From the NCBI RefSeq assembly GCF_024448505.1, contig NZ_JAMOHV010000001.1:62001-126000 (forward strand): DNA of 64,000 nt, given 5' to 3'. The position numbers and the translations under genes are program-made. Shown in pieces: positions 26,713 to 36,197 of the stretch; the first letter of the stretch is position 1, and every line of letters begins with the position of its first letter. The notes beneath the pieces are model-generated. The model had not been told where the DNA came from. It searched no databases and saw only the letters and a list, made by a program, of their open reading frames with translations. Origin of the DNA: Stutzerimonas degradans. Its GTDB lineage: Bacteria > Pseudomonadota > Gammaproteobacteria > Pseudomonadales > Pseudomonadaceae.

Positions 26713-27978
26713 ATGAAGGCCATCCCCGATGCAATCTCGCCGCAGCTGCTGCTTCAGGCAGTCGAGCAGGCCTTCAACTCGGTCCTGATCACCGACGCGC
26801 AGCCGGCCCCGCACGGCCCGCGGATTCTCTATGCCAATGCCGCGTTCTGCGCACTGTCCGGCTACAGCACCGAGGAACTGGTTGGGCAGACGCCACGCAT
26901 CCTCCAAGGCCCACTGACCGATCGCGACGTGCTCGACGAGCTGCGCCAGTGCCTGCGCGACGGACGTTTCTTCCATGGCTCGACGGTCAACTACCGCAAG
27001 GACGGCGAGCCGTACTGGGTCGAATGGAACATCTCGCCGATTCGCGATGCGCAGGGAACCGTCAGCCACTACGTGTCGGTGCAGCGCGGCTTCTCCGAAC
27101 TGGTCGCGGCGCAGAACACCAGCCAGTTGCTCTTCGAGGCGCTGGCTGTCTCGCATGACGCGGTGCTGATCACCGACGAGAACGGCGTTATCGAATTCGC
27201 CAACCCGGCCTTCGAGGCCATGACCGGCTACGCGGTGGCTGAAGTGCTCGGTCGCACCCCGGCGTTCCTGCGCTCCGGCGAGCACGACGACGCCTTCTAC
27301 GCCAGCCTCTACGAGAGCCTGCGCGCCGGCCGGCCATTTCATGCGACCTTCGCCGACCGCCACCGCAACGGTCACATCTTTCACGCCGACCAGACCATCT
27401 CGCCGGTGCGTGGCCGCGATGACAACCGCACCCACTTCGTCAGCATCATCCGCGACCTGACGGCGCGCGTGCGCCACGAACAGGCGCTGCGTGACGCCGC
27501 CTCACTGGACGTGCTGACCGGGCTGTACAACCGCCGCGGCGGCGAAAGCCTGCTCGAGCGCATCTACATCGGCGCGCGCGAGGGTGGCGCGCCCTTTGGG
27601 TTGATTCTGGCGGATATCGACCACTTCAAGGCGATCAACGACACCTTCGGCCATCCGGCCGGCGACCGCGTGCTGCAGCGCGTCGGGCGTCTGCTGCGCG
27701 CCTGCGTGCGGGCGACCGATGGCGTGGTGCGCTGGGGCGGCGAGGAGTTCATGGTGATCCTGCCGCACTGCGAGCTGCGTGCCGCGATGGAGCAGGCCGA
27801 ACGGATTCGCGCACGCATCGAACGTACGCCGCAACCGGAGGTGGGGCCGATCACGCTGTCGCTGGGTGTCGCGCAACTGAACGCCGGCGAAACCGTCGCC
27901 AGCCTGATCGACCGCACCGACCGCGCGCTGTACGAGGCCAAACGCCAGGGCCGCAATCGCGTCTGCAGCGCCGACTAA
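26713..27978 (+). CDS. PAS-PAS diguanylate cyclase
   Basis: A 421-residue soluble protein with two PAS domains (about 10-130 and 140-260) and a GGDEF domain (about 262-421). The active site is GGEEF in VRWGGEEFMVILPH, and an RxxD inhibitory site (RATD) lies five residues before it, so c-di-GMP feedback is expected. The first PAS has GQTPRILQGPLTD where flavin-binding LOV domains have a conserved cysteine; the cysteine is absent. No membrane segments. It should make c-di-GMP in the cytoplasm in response to an unknown PAS signal. Confidence 0.92.
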   Translation: MKAIPDAISPQLLLQAVEQAFNSVLITDAQPAPHGPRILYANAAFCALSGYSTEELVGQTPRILQGPLTDRDVLDELRQCLRDGRFFHGSTVNYRKDGEPYWVEWNISPIRDAQGTVSHYVSVQRGFSELVAAQNTSQLLFEALAVSHDAVLITDENGVIEFANPAFEAMTGYAVAEVLGRTPAFLRSGEHDDAFYASLYESLRAGRPFHATFADRHRNGHIFHADQTISPVRGRDDNRTHFVSIIRDLTARVRHEQALRDAASLDVLTGLYNRRGGESLLERIYIGAREGGAPFGLILADIDHFKAINDTFGHPAGDRVLQRVGRLLRACVRATDGVVRWGGEEFMVILPHCELRAAMEQAERIRARIERTPQPEVGPITLSLGVAQLNAGETVASLIDRTDRALYEAKRQGRNRVCSAD

Positions 27979-28122
27979 GCGGCACGCGAAGTGACGCCAT
28001 GGCACCGCAGCGGCGTGCATGAGCGCACCGGCCGCGATGCGACGGGTGATGCGTTCGGAAGCAGGAAGAAGTGCTGCTGAGCGCGGCGCTGGCTTCAGGC
28101 AAACCAGCGGCGGGAGAGATGG

Positions 28123-28196
28123 CGCATCCGGCGGGATTCGAACCCACGACCCCTGCCTTCGGAGGGCAGTACTCTATCCAGCTGAGCTACGGATGC
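28123..28196 (-). tRNA. tRNA-Arg (anticodon CCG)
   Basis: A 74-base cloverleaf without encoded CCA. The acceptor stem pairs GCATCCG at the 5' end with CGGATGC at the 3' end. D arm AGCTCAGCTGGATAGAGT, anticodon loop CTCCGAA (anticodon CCG, bases 34-36) closed by CTGCC/GGCAG, and T arm with GTTCGAATC are all present. It reads CGG arginine codons. No integrase or duplicated 3' end was seen beside it. Confidence 0.95.
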
Positions 28197-28369
28197 GTTG
28201 CGGGGCGCAATCATACGCATGTCCTCCGCAGGCGTCCATGCCGGCCGGGGCGCCGTTGTCGGCGCGACGCGGTGCGACCGCCGGACGGCTGCCGGCGTTG
28301 CGGACGGCTGTTACCCTTGCGGCCGCACGGCCACGGCGGCCGTGTGGGTTTGGATCGCTGAGGGGGCAC

Positions 28370-29062
28370 GTGGGTCATATCAAACTGTGGGATGCGCCAC
28401 TGCGGATCTTTCACTGGCTGTTCGCCGCGTCGGTGACGGCTGCCATTGTCACCGGCTGGATCGGCGGCAATCTGATGGTCTGGCACGGCCGCCTCGGTCT
28501 GCTGGTACTGGGCTTGCTGGTGTTCCGCCTGCTGTGGGGCTTTGTCGGTTCCACCTATGCACGCTGGTCGCGGATTCTTGCGGCGACGCTCGGCGTGCGC
28601 GACTACCTGCAGGACAACTGGCGCGAGGCCGGGCACAACCCGCTCGGCGCGTTCTCGGTACTGGCGATGCTGGGGCTGGTCGGCTTCCAGGTGGGCAGCG
28701 GACTGCTGGCGACCGACGACATCGCCTTTCAGGGGCCGCTCTATGCGCTGGTCGACAGCGCGACCAGCGATTGGCTGAGCGGCCTGCATCGCCAGGCCAA
28801 GTGGCTGCTGCTGGCGCTGATCGGGCTGCACCTCGCGGCGATCGCCTGGTACGGCTTGGTCAGGCGCAAGCCGCTGGTGCGCGCGATGATCGGCGGGCGC
28901 GCCCGGCGTGAGCATCCGGCGCAGCAGGATGCCCGCGGTGGCTCGCTGCTGGCGGCCGCGCTGGCGGTTATCGTGGCGGTGGGGAGCGTATGGGCGGTGC
29001 AGGCGGTGGCGGAGCGGATGAAGCCGGCACCCGCCGCCGCGGCGCCCAGTCTGGACTGGTAG
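28370..29062 (+). CDS. Cytochrome b561-type membrane protein
   Basis: A 230-residue inner-membrane cytochrome b, starting with GTG in VGHIKLWDAPLRIFHWLFAASV. It has about five membrane segments and the expected haem-ligand histidines: H in RIFHW, H in VWHGRLGL, and H in the later LIGLHLAAI and GLHRQAKW helices. It passes electrons between quinol and a periplasmic acceptor. The convergent neighbour encodes cytochrome c', a plausible partner. The open frame extends upstream across the tRNA region and is rejected there. Confidence 0.85.
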   Translation: MGHIKLWDAPLRIFHWLFAASVTAAIVTGWIGGNLMVWHGRLGLLVLGLLVFRLLWGFVGSTYARWSRILAATLGVRDYLQDNWREAGHNPLGAFSVLAMLGLVGFQVGSGLLATDDIAFQGPLYALVDSATSDWLSGLHRQAKWLLLALIGLHLAAIAWYGLVRRKPLVRAMIGGRARREHPAQQDARGGSLLAAALAVIVAVGSVWAVQAVAERMKPAPAAAAPSLDW

Positions 29063-29070
29063 GGGGCACG

Positions 29071-29093
29071 GCCGGTCGCGGCAGGCGACCGGC
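29071..29093. terminator. Hairpin between convergent cytochrome genes
   Basis: GCCGGTCGC and GCGACCGGC form a perfect 9-bp stem around GGCAG, immediately after the cytochrome b stop and just before the cytochrome c' stop. There is no T-tract on either strand, so it may be a weak bidirectional terminator or an mRNA 3' end structure. Confidence 0.45.
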
Positions 29094-29105
29094 AGGCCGG
29101 AGCGC

Positions 29106-29570
29106 TTACTCGGCGCGGAATTTGTCGTGGCAGGATTTGCAGCTCCCGCCAACGTCACCGAAGGCCTTCTTGATAGCGGCCTGATCGCCTTCCGCGGCCA
29201 CCTTGGCCAGCTGGTTGGCGGCCGTGTTGAATTCGCGGCCGATACGCCCGGCTTCGTCGAGGTTCTGGAAGAACTCCGGCTTCAGACGGGTCTTGTCGCC
29301 CAGCTGTGCGGTGGTGGTGTCCGGGCTGTAGAGGCTGCCCATGCCGGAGTTGGCGATGGCGGCGATGGCGTTGGCGGCGGCGGCGACCTTGGCCTGATCG
29401 TAGGACTCCTCGCCGTCGACCACCTGGGCCTTGATCTTGCCCATGTTCCACGACATGAACTGGTAGCCGGCCTGGCGGGTTTCGACCATTTCTTCCGGTT
29501 TCAACTGCGCCTGCGCGGCGGTGCTGAGCAGCAGAACGGCAGTCGCGACGCCTGTCATCAATGCTTTCAC
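29106..29570 (-). CDS. Cytochrome c' (class II c-type cytochrome)
   Basis: A 154-residue periplasmic protein with a signal peptide (ending AAQA) and a four-helix class II fold with the haem motif CKSCH near the C-terminus. KPEEMVETRQAGYQFMSWNMGKI at the start of the mature part is typical of cytochrome c'. These bind NO and CO. I prefer GTG at 29570, six bases after GGAG; the ATG at 29582 overlaps that ribosome-binding site. It is convergent with the cytochrome b561 gene. Confidence 0.88.
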   Translation of the reverse strand: MKALMTGVATAVLLLSTAAQAQLKPEEMVETRQAGYQFMSWNMGKIKAQVVDGEESYDQAKVAAAANAIAAIANSGMGSLYSPDTTTAQLGDKTRLKPEFFQNLDEAGRIGREFNTAANQLAKVAAEGDQAAIKKAFGDVGGSCKSCHDKFRAE

Positions 29571-29871
29571 GAATAGCTCCATTTATCGGTCAACGGTATG
29601 CGGCGGCCTGGCCGCCGGCGCGTGACTATACCGTGCGGGGTGGCCGGCAATGGGTAACAAGGCGTAACAGACGCGCCCGTGCATCAGACCGGTCAATGGC
29701 AGGACAACGCCGCGCGCCATGAACTTGCCGGCCGGCTGGCCGCGGTCCTAGCATGACCATTCGCAGTAACGAAGCGGCAGGAACCGGACGCCCGAGGACG
29801 GTTCAGATCATCGTCGCGTTAGCCAAATTTTCCGCAGCGGGCCTGCCGCTACGATGTCCGAGGAGACTGCC

Positions 29872-31320
29872 ATGCAACTCAAAGACCCCGCGCTGTTCCG
29901 CCAGCAGGCCTATATCGATGGCGCCTGGCTGGATGCCGACAGCGGCCAGACCATCAGCGTGAACAATCCGGCCACTGGCGAGATTCTCGGTACGGTGCCG
30001 AAGATGGGCGCCGCCGAGACCCGCCGCGCCATCGAGGCCGCCGAGCGGGCGCTGCCGGCCTGGCGCGAGCTGACCGCCAAGGAGCGTTCGCAGAAGCTGC
30101 GCCGCTGGTTCGAACTGCTGATGGAAAATCAGGACGACCTCGGCCGGCTGATGACGCTGGAGCAGGGCAAGCCGCTGGCCGAGGCCAAGGGCGAGATCGC
30201 CTACGCCGCCTCGTTCATCGAGTGGTTTGCCGAGGAAGCCAAGCGCATCTACGGCGACACCATTCCCGGCCATCAGAAAGACAAGCGCATCATCGTCATC
30301 AAGCAGCCGATCGGCGTGACCGCGGCGATCACTCCGTGGAACTTCCCCTCGGCGATGATCACCCGCAAGGCCGGCCCGGCACTGGCGGCTGGCTGCACCA
30401 TGGTGATCAAGCCGGCCTCGCAGACGCCATTCTCGGCGCTGGCGCTGGTCGCGCTGGCGGAGCGCGCCGGCATTCCCAAGGGCGTGCTCAGCGTGGTCAC
30501 CGGCTCGGCCGGCGACATCGGCAACGAGCTGACCGCCAACCCCAAGGTGCGCAAGATTTCCTTCACCGGCTCCACCGAAGTCGGCGCCAGGCTGATGGAG
30601 CAGTGCGCGCCGGGCATCAAGAAGGTTTCCCTGGAGCTGGGCGGCAATGCGCCGTTCATCGTCTTCGACGATGCCGACCTCGACGAGGCGGTGAAGGGCG
30701 CCATGCAGTCCAAGTACCGCAACGCCGGGCAGACCTGCGTGTGCGTCAACCGCATCTATGTGCAGGACGGCGTGTATGACGCCTTCGCCGAGAAATTCCA
30801 GGCGGCGGTGGCCAAGCTGCGGATCGGCAACGGCCTGGAAGAGGGCACCGACATCGGCCCGCTGATCGACGATCGCGCCGCCGCCAAGGTGCGCGAGCAC
30901 ATCGAGGATGCCGTCGCCCAGGGCGCGCGGCTGGTAGCCGGTGGGCAGGCGCATTCGCTGGGCGGCAGCTATTTCGAGCCGAGCGTGCTGGTCGATGTGC
31001 CGGACAGCGCCAAGGTGGCCAAGGAAGAGACCTTCGGCCCGCTGGCGCCGCTGTTCCGCTTCAAGGACGAGGCCGAGGTGATCGCCAAGGCGAACGACAC
31101 CGAGTTCGGCCTGGCTTCCTACTTCTACGCCCGCGATCTGGGCCGGGTGTTCCGCGTCGCCGAGGCGCTGGAGTACGGCATGGTCGGCATCAACACCGGG
31201 CTGATCTCCACCGAAGTGGCGCCGTTCGGCGGGGTGAAGTCGTCCGGCCTCGGCCGCGAAGGCTCCAAGTACGGCATCGAGGACTACCTGGAGATCAAGT
31301 ACCTCTGCATGGCGCTCTAG
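29872..31320 (+). CDS. gabD: NAD(P)-dependent succinate-semialdehyde dehydrogenase
   Basis: A 482-residue aldehyde dehydrogenase. The catalytic Cys is in NAGQTCVCVNR and the general-base Glu in LELGGNAPF; the cofactor region has FTGSTEVG. Length and PWNFPSAMITRKAGPALAAGCTMVIKPASQTP match GabD. It oxidises succinate semialdehyde from GABA to succinate in the cytoplasm. GAGGAGAC lies eight bases upstream of ATG 29872, favouring this over the ATG at 29854. No gabT is next to it in this window; putrescine and agmatine genes elsewhere in the window feed the same route. Confidence 0.9.
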   Translation: MQLKDPALFRQQAYIDGAWLDADSGQTISVNNPATGEILGTVPKMGAAETRRAIEAAERALPAWRELTAKERSQKLRRWFELLMENQDDLGRLMTLEQGKPLAEAKGEIAYAASFIEWFAEEAKRIYGDTIPGHQKDKRIIVIKQPIGVTAAITPWNFPSAMITRKAGPALAAGCTMVIKPASQTPFSALALVALAERAGIPKGVLSVVTGSAGDIGNELTANPKVRKISFTGSTEVGARLMEQCAPGIKKVSLELGGNAPFIVFDDADLDEAVKGAMQSKYRNAGQTCVCVNRIYVQDGVYDAFAEKFQAAVAKLRIGNGLEEGTDIGPLIDDRAAAKVREHIEDAVAQGARLVAGGQAHSLGGSYFEPSVLVDVPDSAKVAKEETFGPLAPLFRFKDEAEVIAKANDTEFGLASYFYARDLGRVFRVAEALEYGMVGINTGLISTEVAPFGGVKSSGLGREGSKYGIEDYLEIKYLCMAL

Positions 31321-31328
31321 CCTGCGAC

Positions 31329-31350
31329 AGCCCGTCCCGTCCGGCGGGCT
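31329..31350 (+). terminator. Possible weak terminator after gabD
   Basis: AGCCCG at 31329-31334 and CGGGCT at 31345-31350 can pair around a ten-base loop, followed by GGCTCTTTGCC. The stem is short and the tail weak, so confidence is low. Confidence 0.3.
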
Positions 31351-31470
31351 GGCTCTTTGCCATCTATACGGTCAGAATCGCTGCCCCGCGCGTCGTTGCC
31401 TGTCATCGGCGACGCGCTGCAGCTGCCCGTCCGCTTGCTAGGCTGGCAGTGTCTTCCAGCGAGCAGCGCA

Positions 31471-32676
31471 GTGAGCATCTCGGCCCAAGTTTCCTTCGTC
31501 CTCGTCGCCTACAACGAGCCCTGGCGGGCGGATCAGCTGTGCCAGCTGGTGCGTGCATTGCGTCCCGGCACGCGCGTGGTGCCGGTGGGTGATGGCCATG
31601 CGGCGCTGGCGACCTGCAAGCGTCAGGTGCCGAGCCTGCTGATCATCGATGGCGAACTCGATGGCCTCGACGGCCGCCAGCTGCTGCGCGAGCTGCGCCG
31701 GCACGGGCCGACCCAGCGGCTGCCCTGCGTGCTGATCAGCGCGCGCACCGATACCGCCAGCGTGCGCACCGTGCTGCCGCTGGCGCCGGCGGCCTATCTC
31801 GGTAAACCCTACGATCTCGACGACTTGCGCCTGCGCCTGGACCGGCTGCTGCCACGCTCGGCCGGCGGCGGCGTGGTGGCTGTGGCCGAGTCGGACAGCC
31901 TGGACCACTTCCTCGAACGCATGCGCCAGCACAACCGTGGCGCGCCGCTGCAGCAACCGCTGCTGCAGGCCCTGCAGCGCCTGCAGGGTGGCGATCAGGA
32001 CCCTGGCGAGCTGGCCGAGCTGCTGGCGCGCGATCCGCAGGCCACCGCGCGGCTGATCAGCCTCGCCAATGCCAGCGACGCCCAGCAGACGGCGCCCTGT
32101 CTGAGCCTGGCGCAGGCGCAGCAGCGTCTGGGTACGCTGCGCAGCCAGCAACTGGTGACCGAGCTGGCGCTGCAGCACAACGCCTGGCTGGCCGAGCCGC
32201 GACTGGCCGAGCTGACCGCGCAGCTCGGCGCCCAGGCGCTGCGCACCGCGCGCCTGGCGAGCTGGCTGGCGCATCAGCTCCGGCTCGACGAGGCGCTGTG
32301 CTACACCGCCGGCCTGCTGCAGAACCTCGGTGAACTGACGCTGCTGCGCAGCCTGCAGGAGTGGCTCGACAGCGGTGGCGAGCTGGACGAGGCGGCCGTG
32401 CAACGCAGTCTGCGCGAACGTGCCGCGGGCTTCGGTTCGGCGTTGCGCGCGCACTGGCGCCTGCCGCTGGAGCTGCGCCAGGTGATCAGCGCCTACTACG
32501 CGCTGGGCGCCGGCGTGCTGCGCCGCGAGGCGCTGGTCCTCAACCTCGCACGCCTGCTGCTCGAACTGCCGGCCGAGGCCGATGCGAGCCGTCTGGCAGA
32601 CGAACGCAGCGTGCGCCTGCTGCGTCTCGACCCCGTGCTGCTGGCCCGCGCGCCTCGCCACGCCATTCAGGGCTGA
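31471..32676 (+). CDS. Receiver-HDOD signalling protein
   Basis: A 401-residue protein (GTG start at 31471). Residues about 7-130 are a receiver domain with the phosphoacceptor Asp in LLIIDGELDGLDG and Lys in AAYLGKPYDLDD; residues about 150-380 form an HDOD domain (LAELLARDPQATARLISLANAS, YTAGLLQNLGELTLL). The usual HDOD role is regulatory; it has no catalytic HD centre. Receiver-HDOD proteins in Pseudomonas are linked to signalling and motility, but the partner kinase is not encoded beside it. The first acidic pair is unusual (FVLVAYNEP instead of DD), so phosphorylation may be weak. Confidence 0.8.
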   Translation: MSISAQVSFVLVAYNEPWRADQLCQLVRALRPGTRVVPVGDGHAALATCKRQVPSLLIIDGELDGLDGRQLLRELRRHGPTQRLPCVLISARTDTASVRTVLPLAPAAYLGKPYDLDDLRLRLDRLLPRSAGGGVVAVAESDSLDHFLERMRQHNRGAPLQQPLLQALQRLQGGDQDPGELAELLARDPQATARLISLANASDAQQTAPCLSLAQAQQRLGTLRSQQLVTELALQHNAWLAEPRLAELTAQLGAQALRTARLASWLAHQLRLDEALCYTAGLLQNLGELTLLRSLQEWLDSGGELDEAAVQRSLRERAAGFGSALRAHWRLPLELRQVISAYYALGAGVLRREALVLNLARLLLELPAEADASRLADERSVRLLRLDPVLLARAPRHAIQG

Positions 32677-32874
32677 GCCCACGGCGCTGTGGCGCCTTAT
32701 TCAGTGGGTCAATAACGCTCAGCTTGCTGCCATTGAGCCGCCACGGCGCGCGGTTGCGCGGCTATTTTTCCTGGGCTGCGCGTGCTATCGACACGAATAA
32801 ATGACTCGCATATTCTGCAGTGCGAAACATGATTCCGTGAAATAACAAATCCAATCAGTACAGCGGAGGCCAGC

Positions 32875-34992
32875 ATGACGGACGTCGTACGGCTCGAACG
32901 ACTGGGCGCCATCGCGCTCGTCACGGTCAACAACCCACCGGTCAATGCGCTCGGCGTGGCGGTCCGTCAGGGACTGCTGCACGCCCTGCGCGCCGCCGAG
33001 GCGGACGCAGAGGTGCGCGCGGTGGCGCTGGTCTGCGCCGGCAACACCTTCTTCGCCGGTGCCGATATCAAGGAGTTCGGCCAGCCGCCGCAGGCGCCGG
33101 CGCTGCCGGAAGTCATCGCCGCCATCGAGGCCTGCACCAAGCCCTGCGTCGCGGCGATCCACGGCACGGCGCTGGGCGGCGGGCTGGAAGTGGCGCTGGG
33201 CTGCCATTACCGCATCGCCCGTGCGGACGCCAAGGTCGGCCTGCCGGAAGTGAAGCTGGGCCTGCTGCCCGGCGCCGGCGGCACCCAGCGCTTGCCGCGC
33301 CTGGCCGGTGTGGCCAAGGCGCTGGAGATGATCGTCGGCGGCCAGCCGATCGGCGCGGCCGAGGCGCTGGAGCATCGCATCGTCGATGAACTGTTCGACG
33401 GTGACCCGCGCGCGGCCGCGCTGGCCTACGCGCAGCGGCTGCTCGACGAGGGCCGCGGCCCGCGCCGCACCGGTGAGCTGAGCGTTCCCGGCACCGACAG
33501 CGCCGAGCTGATCGCCGCCCGGCACGCCGAGGTGGCCAAGCGCACGCCCGGCCTGTTCGCACCGCTGCGCTGCATCGCCGCGGTGGATGCCGCGACCCGT
33601 TTGCCGCTCGCCGAAGGGCTCGAGCGCGAGCGTCAGCTGTTCCTCGAATGCCTGCATTCGCCGCAGCGCGCGGCACTGGTGCATGCCTTCTTCGCCGAAC
33701 GCCAGGCTAGCAAGATCGCCGATCTGCCGGCCGCGACCCGCCCGCGTGAGATCGCCACGGCGGCGGTGATCGGCGGCGGCACCATGGGCGTCGGCATCGC
33801 CCTGTGCTTCGCCAACGCCGGCGTGCCGGTGAAGCTGCTGGAGGTCGGCGAGGAAGCGTTGCAGCGTGCGCTGCAACGCGCCCGCGACACCTGTGCCGTA
33901 AGTGTCCGGCGCGGCAGCCTGAGCGAGTCGGAGATGGAGCGGCGTCTGGCGCTGATCGCGGGCGTCACCGATTACGCCGCGCTGGCCGAGGTCGATCTGG
34001 TGGTCGAGGCGGTGTTCGAGGACATGGCCGTCAAGCAGCAGGTCTTCGAGCGGCTCGATGCGGTGTGCAAGCCCGGCGCGATCCTCGCCTCGAATACCTC
34101 GTCGCTCGACCTCAACCAGATCGCCGCCTTCACCCGGCGCCCCGAGGACGTGGTCGGCCTGCACTTCTTCAGCCCGGCCAACGTCATGCGCCTGCTGGAA
34201 GTGGTGCGCGGCGCGCGGACCAGCCACGCGGTGCTGGCCACCGCGATGGCCATCGGCAAGCGCCTGAAGAAGGTCGCGGTGGTGGTCGGCGTCTGCGACG
34301 GCTTCGTCGGCAACCGCATGCTGTTCCAGTACGGCCGCGAGGCGGAATTCCTGCTGGAGGAAGGTGCCACGCCGCAGCAGGTCGACGGCGCGCTACGCAC
34401 GTTCGGCATGGCCATGGGGCCGTTCGCCGTGCGCGACCTGTCGGGCCTGGACATCGGCCAGGCGATCCGCAAGCGCCAGCGCGCGATCCTGCCGGCGCAC
34501 CTGACGTTCCCGACGGTGGCCGACCGCCTCTGTGCCGCCGGCATGCTCGGGCAGAAGACCGGCGTCGGCTACTACCGCTACGAGCCCGGCAACCGCACGC
34601 CGCTGGAGAACCCGGCGCTGGCGCCGGTGCTGGAAGCCGCCTCGCGCGAGAAGGGCCTCGAACGCCAGACGCTGGACGAGCGCTACATCGTCGAGCGCTG
34701 CCTCTACGCGCTGGTCAACGAGGGCGCGAAGATCCTCGAAGAGGGCATCGCCCAGCGCTCCAGCGACATCGATCTCATCTACCTCAACGGCTATGGCTTC
34801 CCGGCCTGGCGCGGCGGGCCGATGTTCTATGCCGACAGCGTCGGCCTGGACAAGGTGCTGGCCACGGTGAAGGAACTGCACGCACGTTGCGGCGACTGGT
34901 GGAAACCGGCACCGCTGCTGGAAAAGCTGGCCGCCGAGGGGCGGACCTTTTCGGGCTGGCAGCCCGCGCATCACTCAGGAGAACAGGCATGA
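32875..34992 (+). CDS. Fused enoyl-CoA hydratase / 3-hydroxyacyl-CoA dehydrogenase
   Basis: A 705-residue bifunctional beta-oxidation enzyme. The N-terminal hydratase/isomerase domain (about 1-190) has [11 protein letters not shown] and [20 protein letters not shown] with Glu in [22 protein letters not shown]. The NAD-binding domain (about 295-475) has [12 protein letters not shown], and the C-terminal 3HCDH part has [18 protein letters not shown] (catalytic His). GGAGG precedes the ATG. Its stop overlaps the start of the acyl-CoA dehydrogenase gene. Length and gene order resemble PimF of the dicarboxylic-acid (pim) degradation operon; that substrate assignment is an inference. Confidence 0.92.
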   Translation: MTDVVRLERLGAIALVTVNNPPVNALGVAVRQGLLHALRAAEADAEVRAVALVCAGNTFFAGADIKEFGQPPQAPALPEVIAAIEACTKPCVAAIHGTALGGGLEVALGCHYRIARADAKVGLPEVKLGLLPGAGGTQRLPRLAGVAKALEMIVGGQPIGAAEALEHRIVDELFDGDPRAAALAYAQRLLDEGRGPRRTGELSVPGTDSAELIAARHAEVAKRTPGLFAPLRCIAAVDAATRLPLAEGLERERQLFLECLHSPQRAALVHAFFAERQASKIADLPAATRPREIATAAVIGGGTMGVGIALCFANAGVPVKLLEVGEEALQRALQRARDTCAVSVRRGSLSESEMERRLALIAGVTDYAALAEVDLVVEAVFEDMAVKQQVFERLDAVCKPGAILASNTSSLDLNQIAAFTRRPEDVVGLHFFSPANVMRLLEVVRGARTSHAVLATAMAIGKRLKKVAVVVGVCDGFVGNRMLFQYGREAEFLLEEGATPQQVDGALRTFGMAMGPFAVRDLSGLDIGQAIRKRQRAILPAHLTFPTVADRLCAAGMLGQKTGVGYYRYEPGNRTPLENPALAPVLEAASREKGLERQTLDERYIVERCLYALVNEGAKILEEGIAQRSSDIDLIYLNGYGFPAWRGGPMFYADSVGLDKVLATVKELHARCGDWWKPAPLLEKLAAEGRTFSGWQPAHHSGEQA

Positions 34993-36185
34993 ACGTCAAC
35001 TACACGGCCGAAGAGCTCGCCTTCCGCGACGAAGTACGCGCCTTCCTGAAAAGCGAGCTGCCGGCGGATATCGCCGCCAAGGTCAAGCTCGGCAAGCACA
35101 TGTCCAAGGAAGATCACCAGCGCTGGCAGCAGATCCTGGTCAAGCGCGGCTGGTATGCGCCGGGCTGGCCGGTGGAGCTGGGCGGCACCAGCTGGGGCCC
35201 GGTGGAAAAGCACATCTTCGACGAGGAGTGCGCCGCCTTCGGGGCGCCGCGTACCGTGCCCTTCGGCGTCAACATGGTCGCCCCGGTGATCATCAAGTTC
35301 GGCACCCAGCAGCAGATCGACCACTACCTGCCGCGCATCCTCTCCGGCGAGGACTGGTGGTGCCAGGGCTATTCCGAGCCCGGTGCCGGTTCCGACCTGG
35401 CCAGCCTCAAGACCCGCGCTGTGCGTGATGGCGACCACTACGTGGTCAACGGCCAGAAGACCTGGACCACCCTCGGTCAGCACGCCAACATGATCTTCTG
35501 CCTGGTGCGCACCGACCCCGAGGCCCAGCAGCAGCGCGGCATCAGCTTCCTGCTGATCGACATGCAGAGCCCGGGCATCAGTGTGCGGCCGATCATCACC
35601 CTGGACGGCGACCACGAGGTCAACGAAGTCTTCTTCGACAACGTCCGCGTGCCGGTGGAAAACCTTGTCGGTGAGGAAAACCAGGGTTGGACCTGCGCCA
35701 AGTACCTGCTGACCCACGAGCGCACGGGCCTGGCCGGCATCGGCTCGTCCAAGGCGGTGCTGGCGCACCTCAAGCGCATCGCCATGCAGGAAGTCTGCGA
35801 CGGCAAGCCGATGCTCGAAGACCCGCTGTTCCGCGCTCAGGTCGCCGAGGTCGAGATGCAGCTGATGGCCATCGAGATGAGCACCCTGCGCATCCTCGCG
35901 GCAGCGAAGGAGGGCGGCGTACCCGGCGCCGAGTCGTCGATCCTCAAGATCAAGGGCACCGAGATCCGTCAGGCGATCACTCACCTCTTGCGCAAGGTCA
36001 TCGGTCCCTACGCGTTGCCGTTCCTCGAAGAGGAGCTGCAGCTGGACTACGACGGTGAGCTCTTGCACGCCGACTACAGCGCGTCGCTGGCCGGCGACTA
36101 CTTCAACATGCGCAAGCTGTCGATCTTCGGCGGCTCCAACGAAATCCAGAAGAACATCGTCTCGAAGATGATTCTCGAGCTGTAA
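34989..36185 (+). CDS. Acyl-CoA dehydrogenase, large (catalytic) subunit, PimC-like
   Basis: A 398-residue flavoprotein. FAD and substrate motifs are visible in CQGYSEPGAGSDLASL and GQKTWTTLGQHA. The C-terminal position that holds catalytic Glu in medium-chain enzymes reads FGGSNEIQ (Gly instead), but a Glu sits at residue 244 in LTHERTGLAG, the position used in isovaleryl- and long-chain-type enzymes. ATGA overlap with the upstream gene and 12-base spacing to the next gene show one operon. The sequence style (KVKLGKHMSKEDHQRWQQIL) is like pimeloyl-CoA dehydrogenase large subunits. Confidence 0.9.
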   Translation: MNVNYTAEELAFRDEVRAFLKSELPADIAAKVKLGKHMSKEDHQRWQQILVKRGWYAPGWPVELGGTSWGPVEKHIFDEECAAFGAPRTVPFGVNMVAPVIIKFGTQQQIDHYLPRILSGEDWWCQGYSEPGAGSDLASLKTRAVRDGDHYVVNGQKTWTTLGQHANMIFCLVRTDPEAQQQRGISFLLIDMQSPGISVRPIITLDGDHEVNEVFFDNVRVPVENLVGEENQGWTCAKYLLTHERTGLAGIGSSKAVLAHLKRIAMQEVCDGKPMLEDPLFRAQVAEVEMQLMAIEMSTLRILAAAKEGGVPGAESSILKIKGTEIRQAITHLLRKVIGPYALPFLEEELQLDYDGELLHADYSASLAGDYFNMRKLSIFGGSNEIQKNIVSKMILEL

Positions 36186-36197
36186 GGGGGCAACGCC

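Noticed and set aside
26713-27978. LOV photosensor domain in the first PAS of the diguanylate cyclase
   Set aside because: The motif GQTPRILQG lacks the flavin-adduct cysteine (GxNCRFLQ), so it is an ordinary PAS domain.
28123-28196. tRNA-Arg as attachment site of a genomic island
   Set aside because: No integrase, no direct repeat of the tRNA 3' end and no change in gene style was seen on either side.
28019-28369. Upstream extension of the cytochrome b frame
   Set aside because: It runs across the tRNA gene on the other strand and its translation has no protein-like features; GTG 28370 gives the normal family N-terminus.
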